A stretch of 64,000 nt of DNA, from positions 1 to 64,000 of the forward strand of contig JAIXOR010000080.1 in assembly GCA_027486655.1 (NCBI GenBank). Reading direction: 5' to 3'. Position numbers and translations under genes: made by a program. This document shows, piece by piece, positions 18,522 to 26,712 of the stretch. The number at the start of each line of letters is the position of its first letter. Position 1 is the stretch's first letter. The DNA comes from Verrucomicrobiaceae bacterium (GTDB lineage Bacteria; Verrucomicrobiota; Verrucomicrobiia; Verrucomicrobiales; Akkermansiaceae). The notes below the pieces were generated by a model. The model was not told the DNA's origin, ran no database searches, and worked only from the letters and a program-made list of their open reading frames with translations.

Positions 18522-19235
18522 TCAGCCCCGAAGCAATTCGACCAAATACGCCATTTCTTCCGCAGCCTCCTCCGGAGAGCCCACGGTATCAGCGATTTCG
18601 CACTCCAGAATCTCCCGGAACCTGCGTCTTGCCCGTTTGGCAAAGCTCTTCACTGCCTCTTCCGTCGAGGATAGCTCAACCGCCAAGGCCGCATATCCTG
18701 TGCCCGCCGATGATCCCAAGATACGATCGAACCACGCTCCTTTACCTGACGCTTCATGCTCGGAGCGCAATCGTGCCGTAGCCCGTTCCACGAGATCAAG
18801 GGCCCACTGACGATCGTAAGCGAGTTCTGGAGTGGCCTCGGAGGAGTGGACCGGCATGGCCACATTGCGGAAATCCATTTCGAACGAAAAATGGGCCACG
18901 CCGCCCCCGCGGCGTTGTGTCCGCGACCGGTCGCCCTCGTCGGAAATGAAATTCTTGAACGACGTCAGCAGAAAGGCCCGGAAACGCCCACGTGCAGGAT
19001 CGGCCAGGCGAAGAGCGTCCTTGGCCAGCAAATGGACGAAGAAGGATTGCGTCAAATCCTCGGCATTCTCCGCCTTGAACCCCTTCCTGATGCAGTAAAC
19101 CCAAAGTGGTTTCCAATAAAACCGACACAGTTGATCGAGCGCCGCATGCTTGGTTGCCGACTCCACTCCACCCGCCCGCAAAACCACCGACCACAAGGTG
19201 GTCTGGAACCTGGAATCAGGGGGATCGGCATTCAT
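18522..19235 (-). CDS. ECF-type RNA polymerase sigma factor
   Basis: 237 residues from the Met before ADPPDSRFQTTLWSVV; the frame is open 16 codons further up. Region 2 is clear: 'FYWKPLWVYCIRKGF' followed by 'ENAEDLTQSFFVHLL', the promoter -10 and core-binding helices. After a long linker rich in Arg and Gly, region 4 has a helix-turn-helix with 'YAALAVELSSTEEAVKSFAKR'. The first words 'FQTTLWSVV' are usual in the large ECF groups of Planctomycetes and Verrucomicrobia. In those groups the sigma gene commonly sits beside a Ser/Thr kinase, as here, and no classical anti-sigma factor is seen. It is the first gene of the sigma-kinase unit. Confidence 0.92.
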   Translation of the reverse strand: MNADPPDSRFQTTLWSVVLRAGGVESATKHAALDQLCRFYWKPLWVYCIRKGFKAENAEDLTQSFFVHLLAKDALRLADPARGRFRAFLLTSFKNFISDEGDRSRTQRRGGGVAHFSFEMDFRNVAMPVHSSEATPELAYDRQWALDLVERATARLRSEHEASGKGAWFDRILGSSAGTGYAALAVELSSTEEAVKSFAKRARRRFREILECEIADTVGSPEEAAEEMAYLVELLRG

Positions 19236-19765
19236 GAAAATATAACTATCAAATTGCGGGTCTCCTGCCAAGAAAGTAGTCACGCACTTCGATCACAGGC
19301 ACAAATTCGGAACCGCAAAAGAAACACTGCCATGCGTCAGCGGCATTCAATGCTGTGATCCAGACCATCCGGTTTGGTGGCTTGGAAGACCGTTTCCAGG
19401 CGGCCGAGATGTTCAGTTGGATGCCATACGGTTTTCGGGTAACTCTGATTCTGCCAGGGGAAAGCCTCGACGCAACAGGGAACAAGACCGTCTGACAGAC
19501 GGCGGTGGGTGTGATCGTCGGTGGTTTCCTGAAAACGAAGTGGAAGGAGAACCTGGTCACCTGTGCGGCCGGGAGCGGACGACGAGTGAATCGGAACCCA
19601 ACTCGAAGGTTGCGCCGATGGAAAGGAGGGTCTCGACGCCGGTGATGCCGCCGGACTTCTTTTCTGTGGGGGAAGATGTCCCTTGTATCGATGGTGTGAT
19701 GATCGTGCCGCGGGCAAGCAGACAGGGAGGTCGGCGGCTGCATTCATGGCCCGGGTAGCGTCACA
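19236..19765. other. Gene-free gap with a possible short coding relic
   Basis: About 530 bases between the sigma factor start and the phnW stop. No ORF here has family features. One minus-strand frame, open from about 19749 to a TGA at 19557-19559, has very high GC in third positions and reads like protein ('GGITGVETLLSIGATFELGS'), but it has no start codon. It may be the decayed tail of an old gene. I saw no RNA gene. The region must hold the promoter of the sigma-kinase unit and the end of the phn operon, but no clear terminator hairpin was found. Confidence 0.4.
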
Positions 19766-20917
19766 TCACACGCAGGCTTCAAGCTCGGATGAAATCGGGT
19801 CTGCCGAATCCTCCCAGTATCTGCACTCGCCGATGGCGGCGATGAGGCGGTCGATGTCTTCCGGGAAGACATGACCGATGGTGCCGATGCGGAAGGAATC
19901 GATGCCGGTGACTTTCCCCGGATAGATGACGAAACCCTTTTCCTTGAGGAGATCGTAGAACTTCCTGAAATCATAATCCGGGGCTTCCGGATCATGAAAA
20001 CCGGTGATGATCGGGCTGTGGAGTTCGTGCGGGAGGATGCAGCGGAATCCGAGGCGTTCCATACCGCGGACCAGGCGGCGCTGGTTTTCCGAATAGCGGG
20101 CGAAGCGTGCGGGCACGCCGCCTTCCTCATCGAGCTCCTTCATGGCCTGGGCGAAGGCACGGACGACGTGAGTGGGTGAAGTGAAGCGCCATTTGCCGTG
20201 GCCTTTTTCCATGCCCTGCCACTGATCGTAGGCATCGAGGGAAACCGAGCGGGCATTGCCCTTGCACTTCTCCAACTCCGCGATGCGGGCGATGATGAAA
20301 CCGAAGCCGGGAACCCCCTGGATGCACTTGTTTGCCGATGAGACAAGGAAGTCGATACCAAGTTCCGCCACATCGAGCGGGATGCCGCCGAAGGCACTCA
20401 TCGAGTCCACCATGAAGATGCAGCCATGTTCCTTGACGATGCGGGCGATGTCCGCAAGCGGGTTGAGCATGCCGGTGGTGGTTTCGTTGTGAACGACAAC
20501 CACGTGGCTGATGTCCGGGTGCTCACCCAGTTCCTCGTCGAGACGATTCAAATCCGGCGGAGCGAGTTCACCGGAATCGTGAACCAGCGTCTCGATGCCG
20601 AGCGTCATGGCGATGCGCGCGAGCCGGTTGCCATACTCACCGTTGGCGAGAACCAGAAGTTTCCCACCCCGCGGAATGGCCGTGCCGATCATCGATTCCA
20701 CCGAGAAAGTGCCACTGCCCTGCATGAGGACGGCCGTGTAGTCCCCGGGCCTTGTGGCGGAGGCGAGTTTTGCCAAGCCTTCGCGAATGGGCGTGACGAC
20801 TCCGAGGTTGTAGTCATCGTCCCAAGTGCACCAATCGCGCAGCATCGCCTGGCGGACGGTGGGAGAGGTCGATAGTGGCCCGGGAGTGAGGAGGATATAG
20901 GGATTGTCGAGATTCAT
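19766..20917 (-). CDS. phnW: 2-aminoethylphosphonate--pyruvate transaminase
   Basis: 383 residues, close to the usual PhnW length. It transfers the amino group of 2-aminoethylphosphonate to pyruvate, giving phosphonoacetaldehyde and alanine, with PLP as cofactor. Visible marks are the N-terminal 'YILLTPGPLSTSPTVRQAML', the 'MQGSGTFSVESMIGTAIP' phosphate-binding region (65-82), PLP-ring Asp171 in FMVDSMSAFGG, and Schiff-base Lys197 in SSANKCIQGVPGFGF. It is the last gene of the phosphonate operon, 34 bases after phnY. Its product is passed to PhnY. Everything expected of the family is present, and the enzyme is cytosolic. Confidence 0.96.
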   Translation of the reverse strand: MNLDNPYILLTPGPLSTSPTVRQAMLRDWCTWDDDYNLGVVTPIREGLAKLASATRPGDYTAVLMQGSGTFSVESMIGTAIPRGGKLLVLANGEYGNRLARIAMTLGIETLVHDSGELAPPDLNRLDEELGEHPDISHVVVVHNETTTGMLNPLADIARIVKEHGCIFMVDSMSAFGGIPLDVAELGIDFLVSSANKCIQGVPGFGFIIARIAELEKCKGNARSVSLDAYDQWQGMEKGHGKWRFTSPTHVVRAFAQAMKELDEEGGVPARFARYSENQRRLVRGMERLGFRCILPHELHSPIITGFHDPEAPDYDFRKFYDLLKEKGFVIYPGKVTGIDSFRIGTIGHVFPEDIDRLIAAIGECRYWEDSADPISSELEACV

Positions 20918-20951
20918 GAGAACAAAGCGGTTGGAACAAACAAACGGAAAA

Positions 20952-22382
20952 TTACCATGGCAGGCTGAAGGTCTTCACGTGGGAAAAGAACTTCATCGCC
21001 TCCGTCACCCCTTCCTTGACGCCGAGGCCGGAGTCGCGAATGCCGCCGAAGGGGGTGTGTTCGAGCCGGTATCCGGGCACTTCATTGATGTTGGTGGTGC
21101 CGGTTCGCAGCTCCTTGGCGGCCTTCATGGCGGCGGCGAGGTCGTTGGTGACCACGGCGCTGCTCAGGCCGAAACGGCCGGAGTTGTAGTATTGGATCGC
21201 GTCATCGAGGTCCTTCACCGTAACGATGGGAGCCAACGGGCCGAAGCTTTCCTCGTCGACCACTTCCGCCTCGCGGGGGACATTCGTGAGGATGGTGGGT
21301 TCAAGGAGCGCACCCTTGCGACCGCCGCCTGACAGGACCTTGGCACCCATGGAAACGGCGTCGTGAACCCGACGTTCAAGGAGCCTGGCGGAATCCTCGG
21401 TAATGACCGTGCCGACGACTGTGTCATCATTTTCCGGATCACCGGAAACGTAGGTCTTCGCCAGCTCGACGAACTTCGCGGTAAAGGCCTCCTGGATCTC
21501 GGGGACAACGAGGATGCGCTTGACGGCGGTGCAGCGCTGACCGGAGTTCCGGAACGAGCCTTCGCAGGCGAGTTTTGCGGCCAGATCGAGGTCGGCGTCC
21601 TCCAGCACGACGAGCGGTGAGTTTCCGCCAAGCTCGAGGCAGAGTTTCTTGTATCCCGCACGACTGGCGATGGATTTGCCGATTTCCACCGATCCGGTGA
21701 AGGTGACCACCTCGGTGCGTGGGTCCGCGATCATCGGGTTGATGACCTCGTCCAAAGAGCCGACAAACATCGAGAGCATCCAACCCGGCAAGCCGGACTC
21801 GTAGAGGAGCGCGGCGAACTTCAGGGCTGTTAGGGGCGTGCGCTCGGAGGGTTTCAGGATCACCGGAGCACCGGCGGCGATGGCGGGCGCAAGTTTGTGG
21901 GCGACCTGATTGAGCGGATGGTTGAAAGGTGTGATTGCGGCGATGAGGCTTACCGGAAAGCGCGTCGTGAAGATGCGACGCGCCTTGCCCATCGGACTGA
22001 TGTCGCACGAATAAATCTGTCCGTCATCGCGCAGGGCTTCCATGGCGGCGAATTCGAGCACATCCGAGCTGCGGCCGGTCTCGTAGCGCGACTCCTTGAG
22101 GCAAAGCCCGGTTTCACGGGTGATGATTCGCGCGAACTCCTCACTGCGTTCCGCGAGAAGCGCAGCGGCCTTGCGCAGGATGGCCGACCGCTCGTGGCGA
22201 CCCAGCGGTGAGTTCAATGGATCGAGCGCGGTCTGGATCGCGGTTTCCAATTCCGCACGCCCCACCACGGCGACGGTGCCGGTGAGCGATTGGTCGAAGG
22301 GATAGTGGACATCAAGAGTCCGGCCGGTTTCAACGGCATGACCGGCGATGTAAGCGGGAAGGTGGATGGGCGACCAGGTCAT
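20952..22382 (-). CDS. phnY: Phosphonoacetaldehyde dehydrogenase
   Basis: 476 residues of an NAD(P)-dependent aldehyde dehydrogenase. The catalytic residues are in place: Asn154 in TPFNHPLNQ, Glu250 in LELGGNSP, and Cys284 in NSGQRCTAVKR. The family is broad, but three things point to PhnY: the 'RNSGQRCTAVKRI' form of the active site, its length, and its place between phnW and phnA. PhnY oxidises phosphonoacetaldehyde to phosphonoacetate. The start lies 5 bases after the phnA stop, so the operon is tightly packed. No phnX (phosphonoacetaldehyde hydrolase) is present, so the oxidative PhnY-PhnA branch is the only one encoded here. Confidence 0.93.
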   Translation of the reverse strand: MTWSPIHLPAYIAGHAVETGRTLDVHYPFDQSLTGTVAVVGRAELETAIQTALDPLNSPLGRHERSAILRKAAALLAERSEEFARIITRETGLCLKESRYETGRSSDVLEFAAMEALRDDGQIYSCDISPMGKARRIFTTRFPVSLIAAITPFNHPLNQVAHKLAPAIAAGAPVILKPSERTPLTALKFAALLYESGLPGWMLSMFVGSLDEVINPMIADPRTEVVTFTGSVEIGKSIASRAGYKKLCLELGGNSPLVVLEDADLDLAAKLACEGSFRNSGQRCTAVKRILVVPEIQEAFTAKFVELAKTYVSGDPENDDTVVGTVITEDSARLLERRVHDAVSMGAKVLSGGGRKGALLEPTILTNVPREAEVVDEESFGPLAPIVTVKDLDDAIQYYNSGRFGLSSAVVTNDLAAAMKAAKELRTGTTNINEVPGYRLEHTPFGGIRDSGLGVKEGVTEAMKFFSHVKTFSLPW

Positions 22383-22387
22383 GGGAG

Positions 22388-23614
22388 TCAGGCGTTGCAG
22401 ACAAAATCAAACACATCGAAGTTCCTAGGGTCACCCTCCGCCATGCGGCGGAGTTCCGGAGTGAGAGGTTTGGAGAGAACCAGGGGAACCATTTCCTCGT
22501 AGCGTCCTCCGTGCGAGCGCAGGCCGCCATCGAGCACGCTGAGGTCGTGATGCTCTGGAGACTTGCCGACGACCCAGTCGCGCCCGGAAAGGACGACGAG
22601 ATCGCCGATGCGATCGGGAGCGAGTTCAAGTTTGTCCACCGCCTGTTCGCGGGTGAGCACCTCGGTGATTCCATCAAGACCGAAGAGATACTCGGCCACC
22701 TGACTGCGGATCGATGGGTCCTCCAGGTGCACCATGACCAGCGAACCCAGCGCACCATGATGGACGACGTAGGGATCGGTGATCGGGCAGATGACTCGGA
22801 GTTGGTTTCCGAATGCTTCCCGAAGCACGGACTCCACAAAGATCACCTTGGGGTTTCCATTCGCATCGTTCTTGGCGTTCATGCCATGGTCCGCAGTGAG
22901 GGCGACGGTGCAGCCCGCATCGAGCAAGCGGCCGATCGCCAGATCGATCCTCGCGTGGAAATCGAGGATTTCCGGAGCATCCGGCGCGAACTTGTGCTGC
23001 ATGAAGTCGGTGGTGGAAAGGTAGAGGAAATCGGCCACGCCTTGTTCGGCAAGGGCGGCTCCGGCCTCCAGCACATAGATCGAGGCATCGCCCGAATAGA
23101 TCTCCGGGCGGGGTTTGCCGATGATGTCGGTGGCGTTGTCGATGCCGTGGGTTTCGCGTTTTGCTTCATCGACTTTTTCCGACGAGAAAACAATGCCGCC
23201 ACGCTCCACGACGCCATCGCCGAGGACGGTGCGGAGTTTCTCTTTTGCGGTGATGAAGGCGACTTTGCGTCCGGCATCCGCGGCGGCGGTGAGGATGGTT
23301 CCGCAGCGGCGGAACTCCGGGCCGTTCATCATGACTTCCTCACCGGTTTCCGGATTGAGGAAAAAGTTCCCGCAGATGCCATGGATCCGGGGCGGCACGC
23401 CGGTGACGATGCAGGTGTTGTTGACGTTGGTAAAGGAAGGCAGTGCACCGCGGACCATGCCCCGCCAGCCATCGCGCGCCATGGCGGCGAGACGCGGCAT
23501 TTTCCCGCAGGCGATGGCGGTGGACAGGTATTCGTCCGCGCAGCCGTCGAGGCAGATCACGGCGACGGGATGGGCGGGAGGGTTGTAGGTGCGTTGGTTG
23601 ACGGTGAAGGACAT
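22388..23614 (-). CDS. phnA: Phosphonoacetate hydrolase
   Basis: 408 residues from the Met of MSFTVNQRTYNPPAHPV; the frame is open 16 codons further up without a signal peptide. It is an alkaline-phosphatase-superfamily enzyme that splits the C-P bond of phosphonoacetate to acetate and phosphate at a two-zinc site. Asp23 (CLDGCADEY) and Thr62 (SFTNVNNT) fall where the metal ligand and nucleophile lie in known PhnA. 'TTDFMQHKFAPDAPE' and 'ALTADHGMNAK' supply further ligands, and a late 'RSHGGRYEEMVPL' supplies the last histidine. This gives the organism both phosphorus and a carbon product from AEP. It follows the FAD oxidoreductase by 16 bases. Confidence 0.95.
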   Translation of the reverse strand: MSFTVNQRTYNPPAHPVAVICLDGCADEYLSTAIACGKMPRLAAMARDGWRGMVRGALPSFTNVNNTCIVTGVPPRIHGICGNFFLNPETGEEVMMNGPEFRRCGTILTAAADAGRKVAFITAKEKLRTVLGDGVVERGGIVFSSEKVDEAKRETHGIDNATDIIGKPRPEIYSGDASIYVLEAGAALAEQGVADFLYLSTTDFMQHKFAPDAPEILDFHARIDLAIGRLLDAGCTVALTADHGMNAKNDANGNPKVIFVESVLREAFGNQLRVICPITDPYVVHHGALGSLVMVHLEDPSIRSQVAEYLFGLDGITEVLTREQAVDKLELAPDRIGDLVVLSGRDWVVGKSPEHHDLSVLDGGLRSHGGRYEEMVPLVLSKPLTPELRRMAEGDPRNFDVFDFVCNA

Positions 23615-23630
23615 CTTTGTTTCTGGAGGT

Positions 23631-24761
23631 CTAACTGGAGAGGGAAAGGAAAGCTTCGGCAAGACCGAAGGAGAGCGTCATGCCCGAGCCGCCGGTGCCG
23701 GTCGCCACATGAACACCGGGCAGAGGCTCGCTGCGGAAGATCGGGCCATCGGGATTCTTGGCATACAGGCCGTGCCAGCGTTCGGCGATGGTCCAATCCG
23801 GGAAGTCGAAGAGCCGGCGGAGTTCGCGAAGGATGAGGTCGTCGATGAGCGGTTTGTCGAAGATCGAGATGTCCTCGCCGTATTCGTGCGAATCCCCGAG
23901 CACAAGGCCGCCGTTGCGATCCTGTGAGGCCATCACATGGATCCCGTAATGGTCGAGTTCCGGAGTCTCGCGGGCGACCCTTTCCCTGACAGCGGTCATC
24001 GACGGGCAGATGGCGAACGACGGGTAGTGGCGCAGGGTGAGGCCGCTGGAGAGCATGGGGCCGAGTTGCCATCCACCGGTTTGCGGGACGGTGCGCAGCA
24101 TCTGGAGTTTGCAGACCTTGAGCGGGGCCGCGGCAAAGACCTCGGGAAACAAGGTCTCGAAGTCGTGCCCGGAGCATACGAAGGCGCGATCAAACGAGTG
24201 CCTCATTCCGGCCGCGGTGCGCAGCGAGCCTTCGGAGATCCCGGTGACGGCGGTGCTCCATTGGAAGCGGATTTCATATCTTTCGGTTAGATAGACAGGC
24301 AACATCGCCAGCGACTCGCGCGGGTCCACATTGCATTCCGCAGGGCTGTGCAGCACGGCCTTGGCGACGCCCTTGCGGATGCCGGGGCAGCGCGCCTCCG
24401 CCTGTTCGCGGGTCCAGAGCGCACAGTCGTATCCAAGGTCCGGAGCGATCCGGGAAAACTCCTCCAGCACGGCGGCTTCGTCATCGTGTTCCACCACGCA
24501 GGCGGAACCACAGGCGCGAAAGGCCGTTTTCATGGTGCTGGAGAACTCCCGCCAGAGTTCGCCGCTGCGGAGGGCGGTGGGAAGCAGGTCGGGCGTCTGG
24601 CCGATGGGCCAGAACATGCCGAAGTTTCTGACCGAGGCCCCGCAAGCGCGCTCGGAGCGTTCGAAAACGGTGACGCGATCCCCTTCCCTGGCAGCCGCCC
24701 AGGCGTGGGCGAGGCCGAGGATGCCACTACCGATGACCGCGGTATGACGGGCGGGTGTCAT
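23631..24761 (-). CDS. FAD-dependent oxidoreductase of phosphonate operons (TIGR03364-like)
   Basis: 376 residues of the DAO/glycine-oxidase type. The dinucleotide-binding motif IGSGILGLAHAWAA starts at residue 10 and ends with an acidic 'VTVFERS' strand (Glu34). The middle has 'SVRNFGMFWPIGQTP', and the C-terminus 'VATGTGGSGMTLSFGLAE' is the second FAD contact. The sequence and its operon context match the family of FAD enzymes found with phosphonate genes. Its start overlaps the stop of the secreted phosphoesterase by four bases, so it is translationally coupled. A likely job is oxidation of an N-substituted or related aminophosphonate to something PhnW or PhnY can use. That substrate is an inference. 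Confidence 0.88.
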   Translation of the reverse strand: MTPARHTAVIGSGILGLAHAWAAAREGDRVTVFERSERACGASVRNFGMFWPIGQTPDLLPTALRSGELWREFSSTMKTAFRACGSACVVEHDDEAAVLEEFSRIAPDLGYDCALWTREQAEARCPGIRKGVAKAVLHSPAECNVDPRESLAMLPVYLTERYEIRFQWSTAVTGISEGSLRTAAGMRHSFDRAFVCSGHDFETLFPEVFAAAPLKVCKLQMLRTVPQTGGWQLGPMLSSGLTLRHYPSFAICPSMTAVRERVARETPELDHYGIHVMASQDRNGGLVLGDSHEYGEDISIFDKPLIDDLILRELRRLFDFPDWTIAERWHGLYAKNPDGPIFRSEPLPGVHVATGTGGSGMTLSFGLAEAFLSLSS

Positions 24762-26647
24762 GGTCCGGAGTTTTCCTTTTTGACGATGCGAGTGGAATCA
24801 AACAATCGGCCGTCGATGTCGAAAGACTGGATTTCCAGCGTCCCGCCATTGACCACGACGTAGCAGAAGTGATGGCCTTGTTTCACGTAGCGTTGAAAAC
24901 CGGGCCGGAAGGGTCCCGAGCGTTCGAGCGGGCCGCCACCACCGCCGGTGACCATGTAGAGCGTGCCATCCTTCTCGACGGGCTGGCCATTGCGGATCAT
25001 CCAGGTGCGCTCGTAGCTGTGAACGTGCCCGCACCAGACGATGTCCACGGCGTGCTTGTCGTAGAGATCGATGAGCGGCTTGGACTTTATGTCGCCGAGG
25101 GTGGCCTCGCGCAGCGGTGTTTTCCAATCGTTGCCATAGTCGTCATCGGAGGAAAACGGCGGTTGATGGTGCACGCAGATCTTCCACCGGGCCTTGGAGG
25201 CGGAGAGTTGTTTGTCGAGCCATTCGAATTGCTCGGTGCCCGGACGGACGTCGCGGTTGGTATCGAGCATGAAGAACTGGGCGTTGCCGTGGCTGAAGGT
25301 GTAGAAATACTCCGGCGACGGGAGCGACATGTATTCGTAGTAAAACCTCGTGTCCTTGTCATGGTTGCCGAGAACCGGATAGAAAGGCACGCGTTCGATG
25401 AGCGGCTGCATGGATGCAAAGAACTGCTCGGTCCACTGGGACTTCGAGTTTCCCGCGTCCACGAGGTCGCCGGCGATGACCGCGAAGTTCGGGCGGTATT
25501 CCCACGCGGCCTTGGCCAGGGCATTGGCGACCTTCGGTTGATACTGCGTGTCCGAGAGCACCACGAATCCGAAAGGTGTCTCCTGCTTGCCGGCGGTCTG
25601 AAAGGTGCTTACCGGGGTTTCCAGGGATTTCCCTCGATGCTCGGCCAGCACATCTCCGCCATCCGCGACGGACAGGGTTTTGTAATAGTATAACATTTCC
25701 GGGACCAACCCGGTGATCTTCACTTCGTGATAGGTCGAGGGCGCGGTATCCGATGCGATGGTGGAGGGATCCGATTCCTCACCCCAGCTCACCTGGCCGG
25801 TGCAGGGGAAGTTGGTTTCCCAGCGGATGGTTGCCTCGGACTGGGTGACCCATTGCAGGTAAGGTTGCACCACGATTTCCGGGACGACGGGCGGCGGCGG
25901 ATCGACCGGCATGCGGCGGAGTTCCTCGCCATGTTCCAGATCGTGCTTCACCCAATCCGCGGTGGCGCAGGTGGGATAGAGGCGGACGCTGACCAGTCTG
26001 CCGTCGTGGGGGAAATTCTCATCGCTGTCCTGATAGCCGCCGATGGCGATGCGCGGTGATGCGGGCCAGAGGATGTCGCCGGACTGCTCGCGCGAGGAGG
26101 CGACGAGTTCACCATCGAGATAGAGACTGAGTGTGGTGCCGTCGTAGGTTCCGACGATCTGATGGATCTGCCCGGGCACCCAGGGCTTCGATCCGCGGAG
26201 GATGGTCATTTTCCCGTCCCCGTCGTCCGCGCCCTTGGTGGACAGGGAGACGGTCGGGCGGGAGCCATCGTAGCCGAGGGCGATTCCCCGTTCCGCTCCG
26301 CCATTGTCTTCAAGAGAGGAAAAGACCGCGCCGAACTGGCGCGCGGTATCGATCGAGCACCAGGCGGCAAGAGTAAACTCACGGACGGGCAGGCAGCGGG
26401 TGAGTTCTTCGGGAGGAGCCTCGGCGAGGTGGGGTTTGGCAAGGGCAGTGAAGCGCAGGCCCGCCCTTCCGGGGGGAGATTCGAGGGGCGAGCCACCGAG
26501 GAGGAGACGGGGACCGAAGCGCGGCTTGAGCGTGTTTTCAGCGATGGCCTCCTTGTTGAAATCGTAAGCAAGAAGCGGTTCCGGTCCGCCTGGATGGGCA
26601 ACTGCGGCTGCGGTGGAGAAAAGAAGCCAAATCGGAAAACGAAGCAT
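24758..26647 (-). CDS. Secreted LamG / purple-acid-phosphatase-like metallophosphoesterase
   Basis: 629 residues. There is a signal peptide (MLRFPIWLLFSTAAAVAHPG), a concanavalin-like LamG domain at about 25-230 ('FTLAAWCSID', 'IVGTYDGTTLSLYLDGELV'), and an Fn3-like purple acid phosphatase N-domain at about 257-350 ('VVQPYLQWVTQSEATIRWET'). A calcineurin-type metallophosphoesterase occupies about 358-605, with metal ligands Asp366, Asp394 (GDLVD), Asn428-His429 (GNHD), His493/494 and His541/543 (GHVHSYERT). All appear present. It would act outside the cytoplasm, releasing phosphate or freeing a phosphonate head group from a larger molecule. Its place in the phn operon, coupled to the FAD enzyme, suggests a preparatory step for AEP use. 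Confidence 0.9.
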   Translation of the reverse strand: MLRFPIWLLFSTAAAVAHPGGPEPLLAYDFNKEAIAENTLKPRFGPRLLLGGSPLESPPGRAGLRFTALAKPHLAEAPPEELTRCLPVREFTLAAWCSIDTARQFGAVFSSLEDNGGAERGIALGYDGSRPTVSLSTKGADDGDGKMTILRGSKPWVPGQIHQIVGTYDGTTLSLYLDGELVASSREQSGDILWPASPRIAIGGYQDSDENFPHDGRLVSVRLYPTCATADWVKHDLEHGEELRRMPVDPPPPVVPEIVVQPYLQWVTQSEATIRWETNFPCTGQVSWGEESDPSTIASDTAPSTYHEVKITGLVPEMLYYYKTLSVADGGDVLAEHRGKSLETPVSTFQTAGKQETPFGFVVLSDTQYQPKVANALAKAAWEYRPNFAVIAGDLVDAGNSKSQWTEQFFASMQPLIERVPFYPVLGNHDKDTRFYYEYMSLPSPEYFYTFSHGNAQFFMLDTNRDVRPGTEQFEWLDKQLSASKARWKICVHHQPPFSSDDDYGNDWKTPLREATLGDIKSKPLIDLYDKHAVDIVWCGHVHSYERTWMIRNGQPVEKDGTLYMVTGGGGGPLERSGPFRPGFQRYVKQGHHFCYVVVNGGTLEIQSFDIDGRLFDSTRIVKKENSGP

Positions 26648-26712
26648 GACGGAGAGACTCTATGGAAAAAGCTGGGGAAAGGTCGATTGAAGAAACGCAA
26701 AAGTCATTGGCA

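Noticed and set aside
22511..23836. 441-codon plus-strand frame across phnA
   Set aside because: It runs antisense to an enzyme with all active-site residues and ends in Arg-rich noise.
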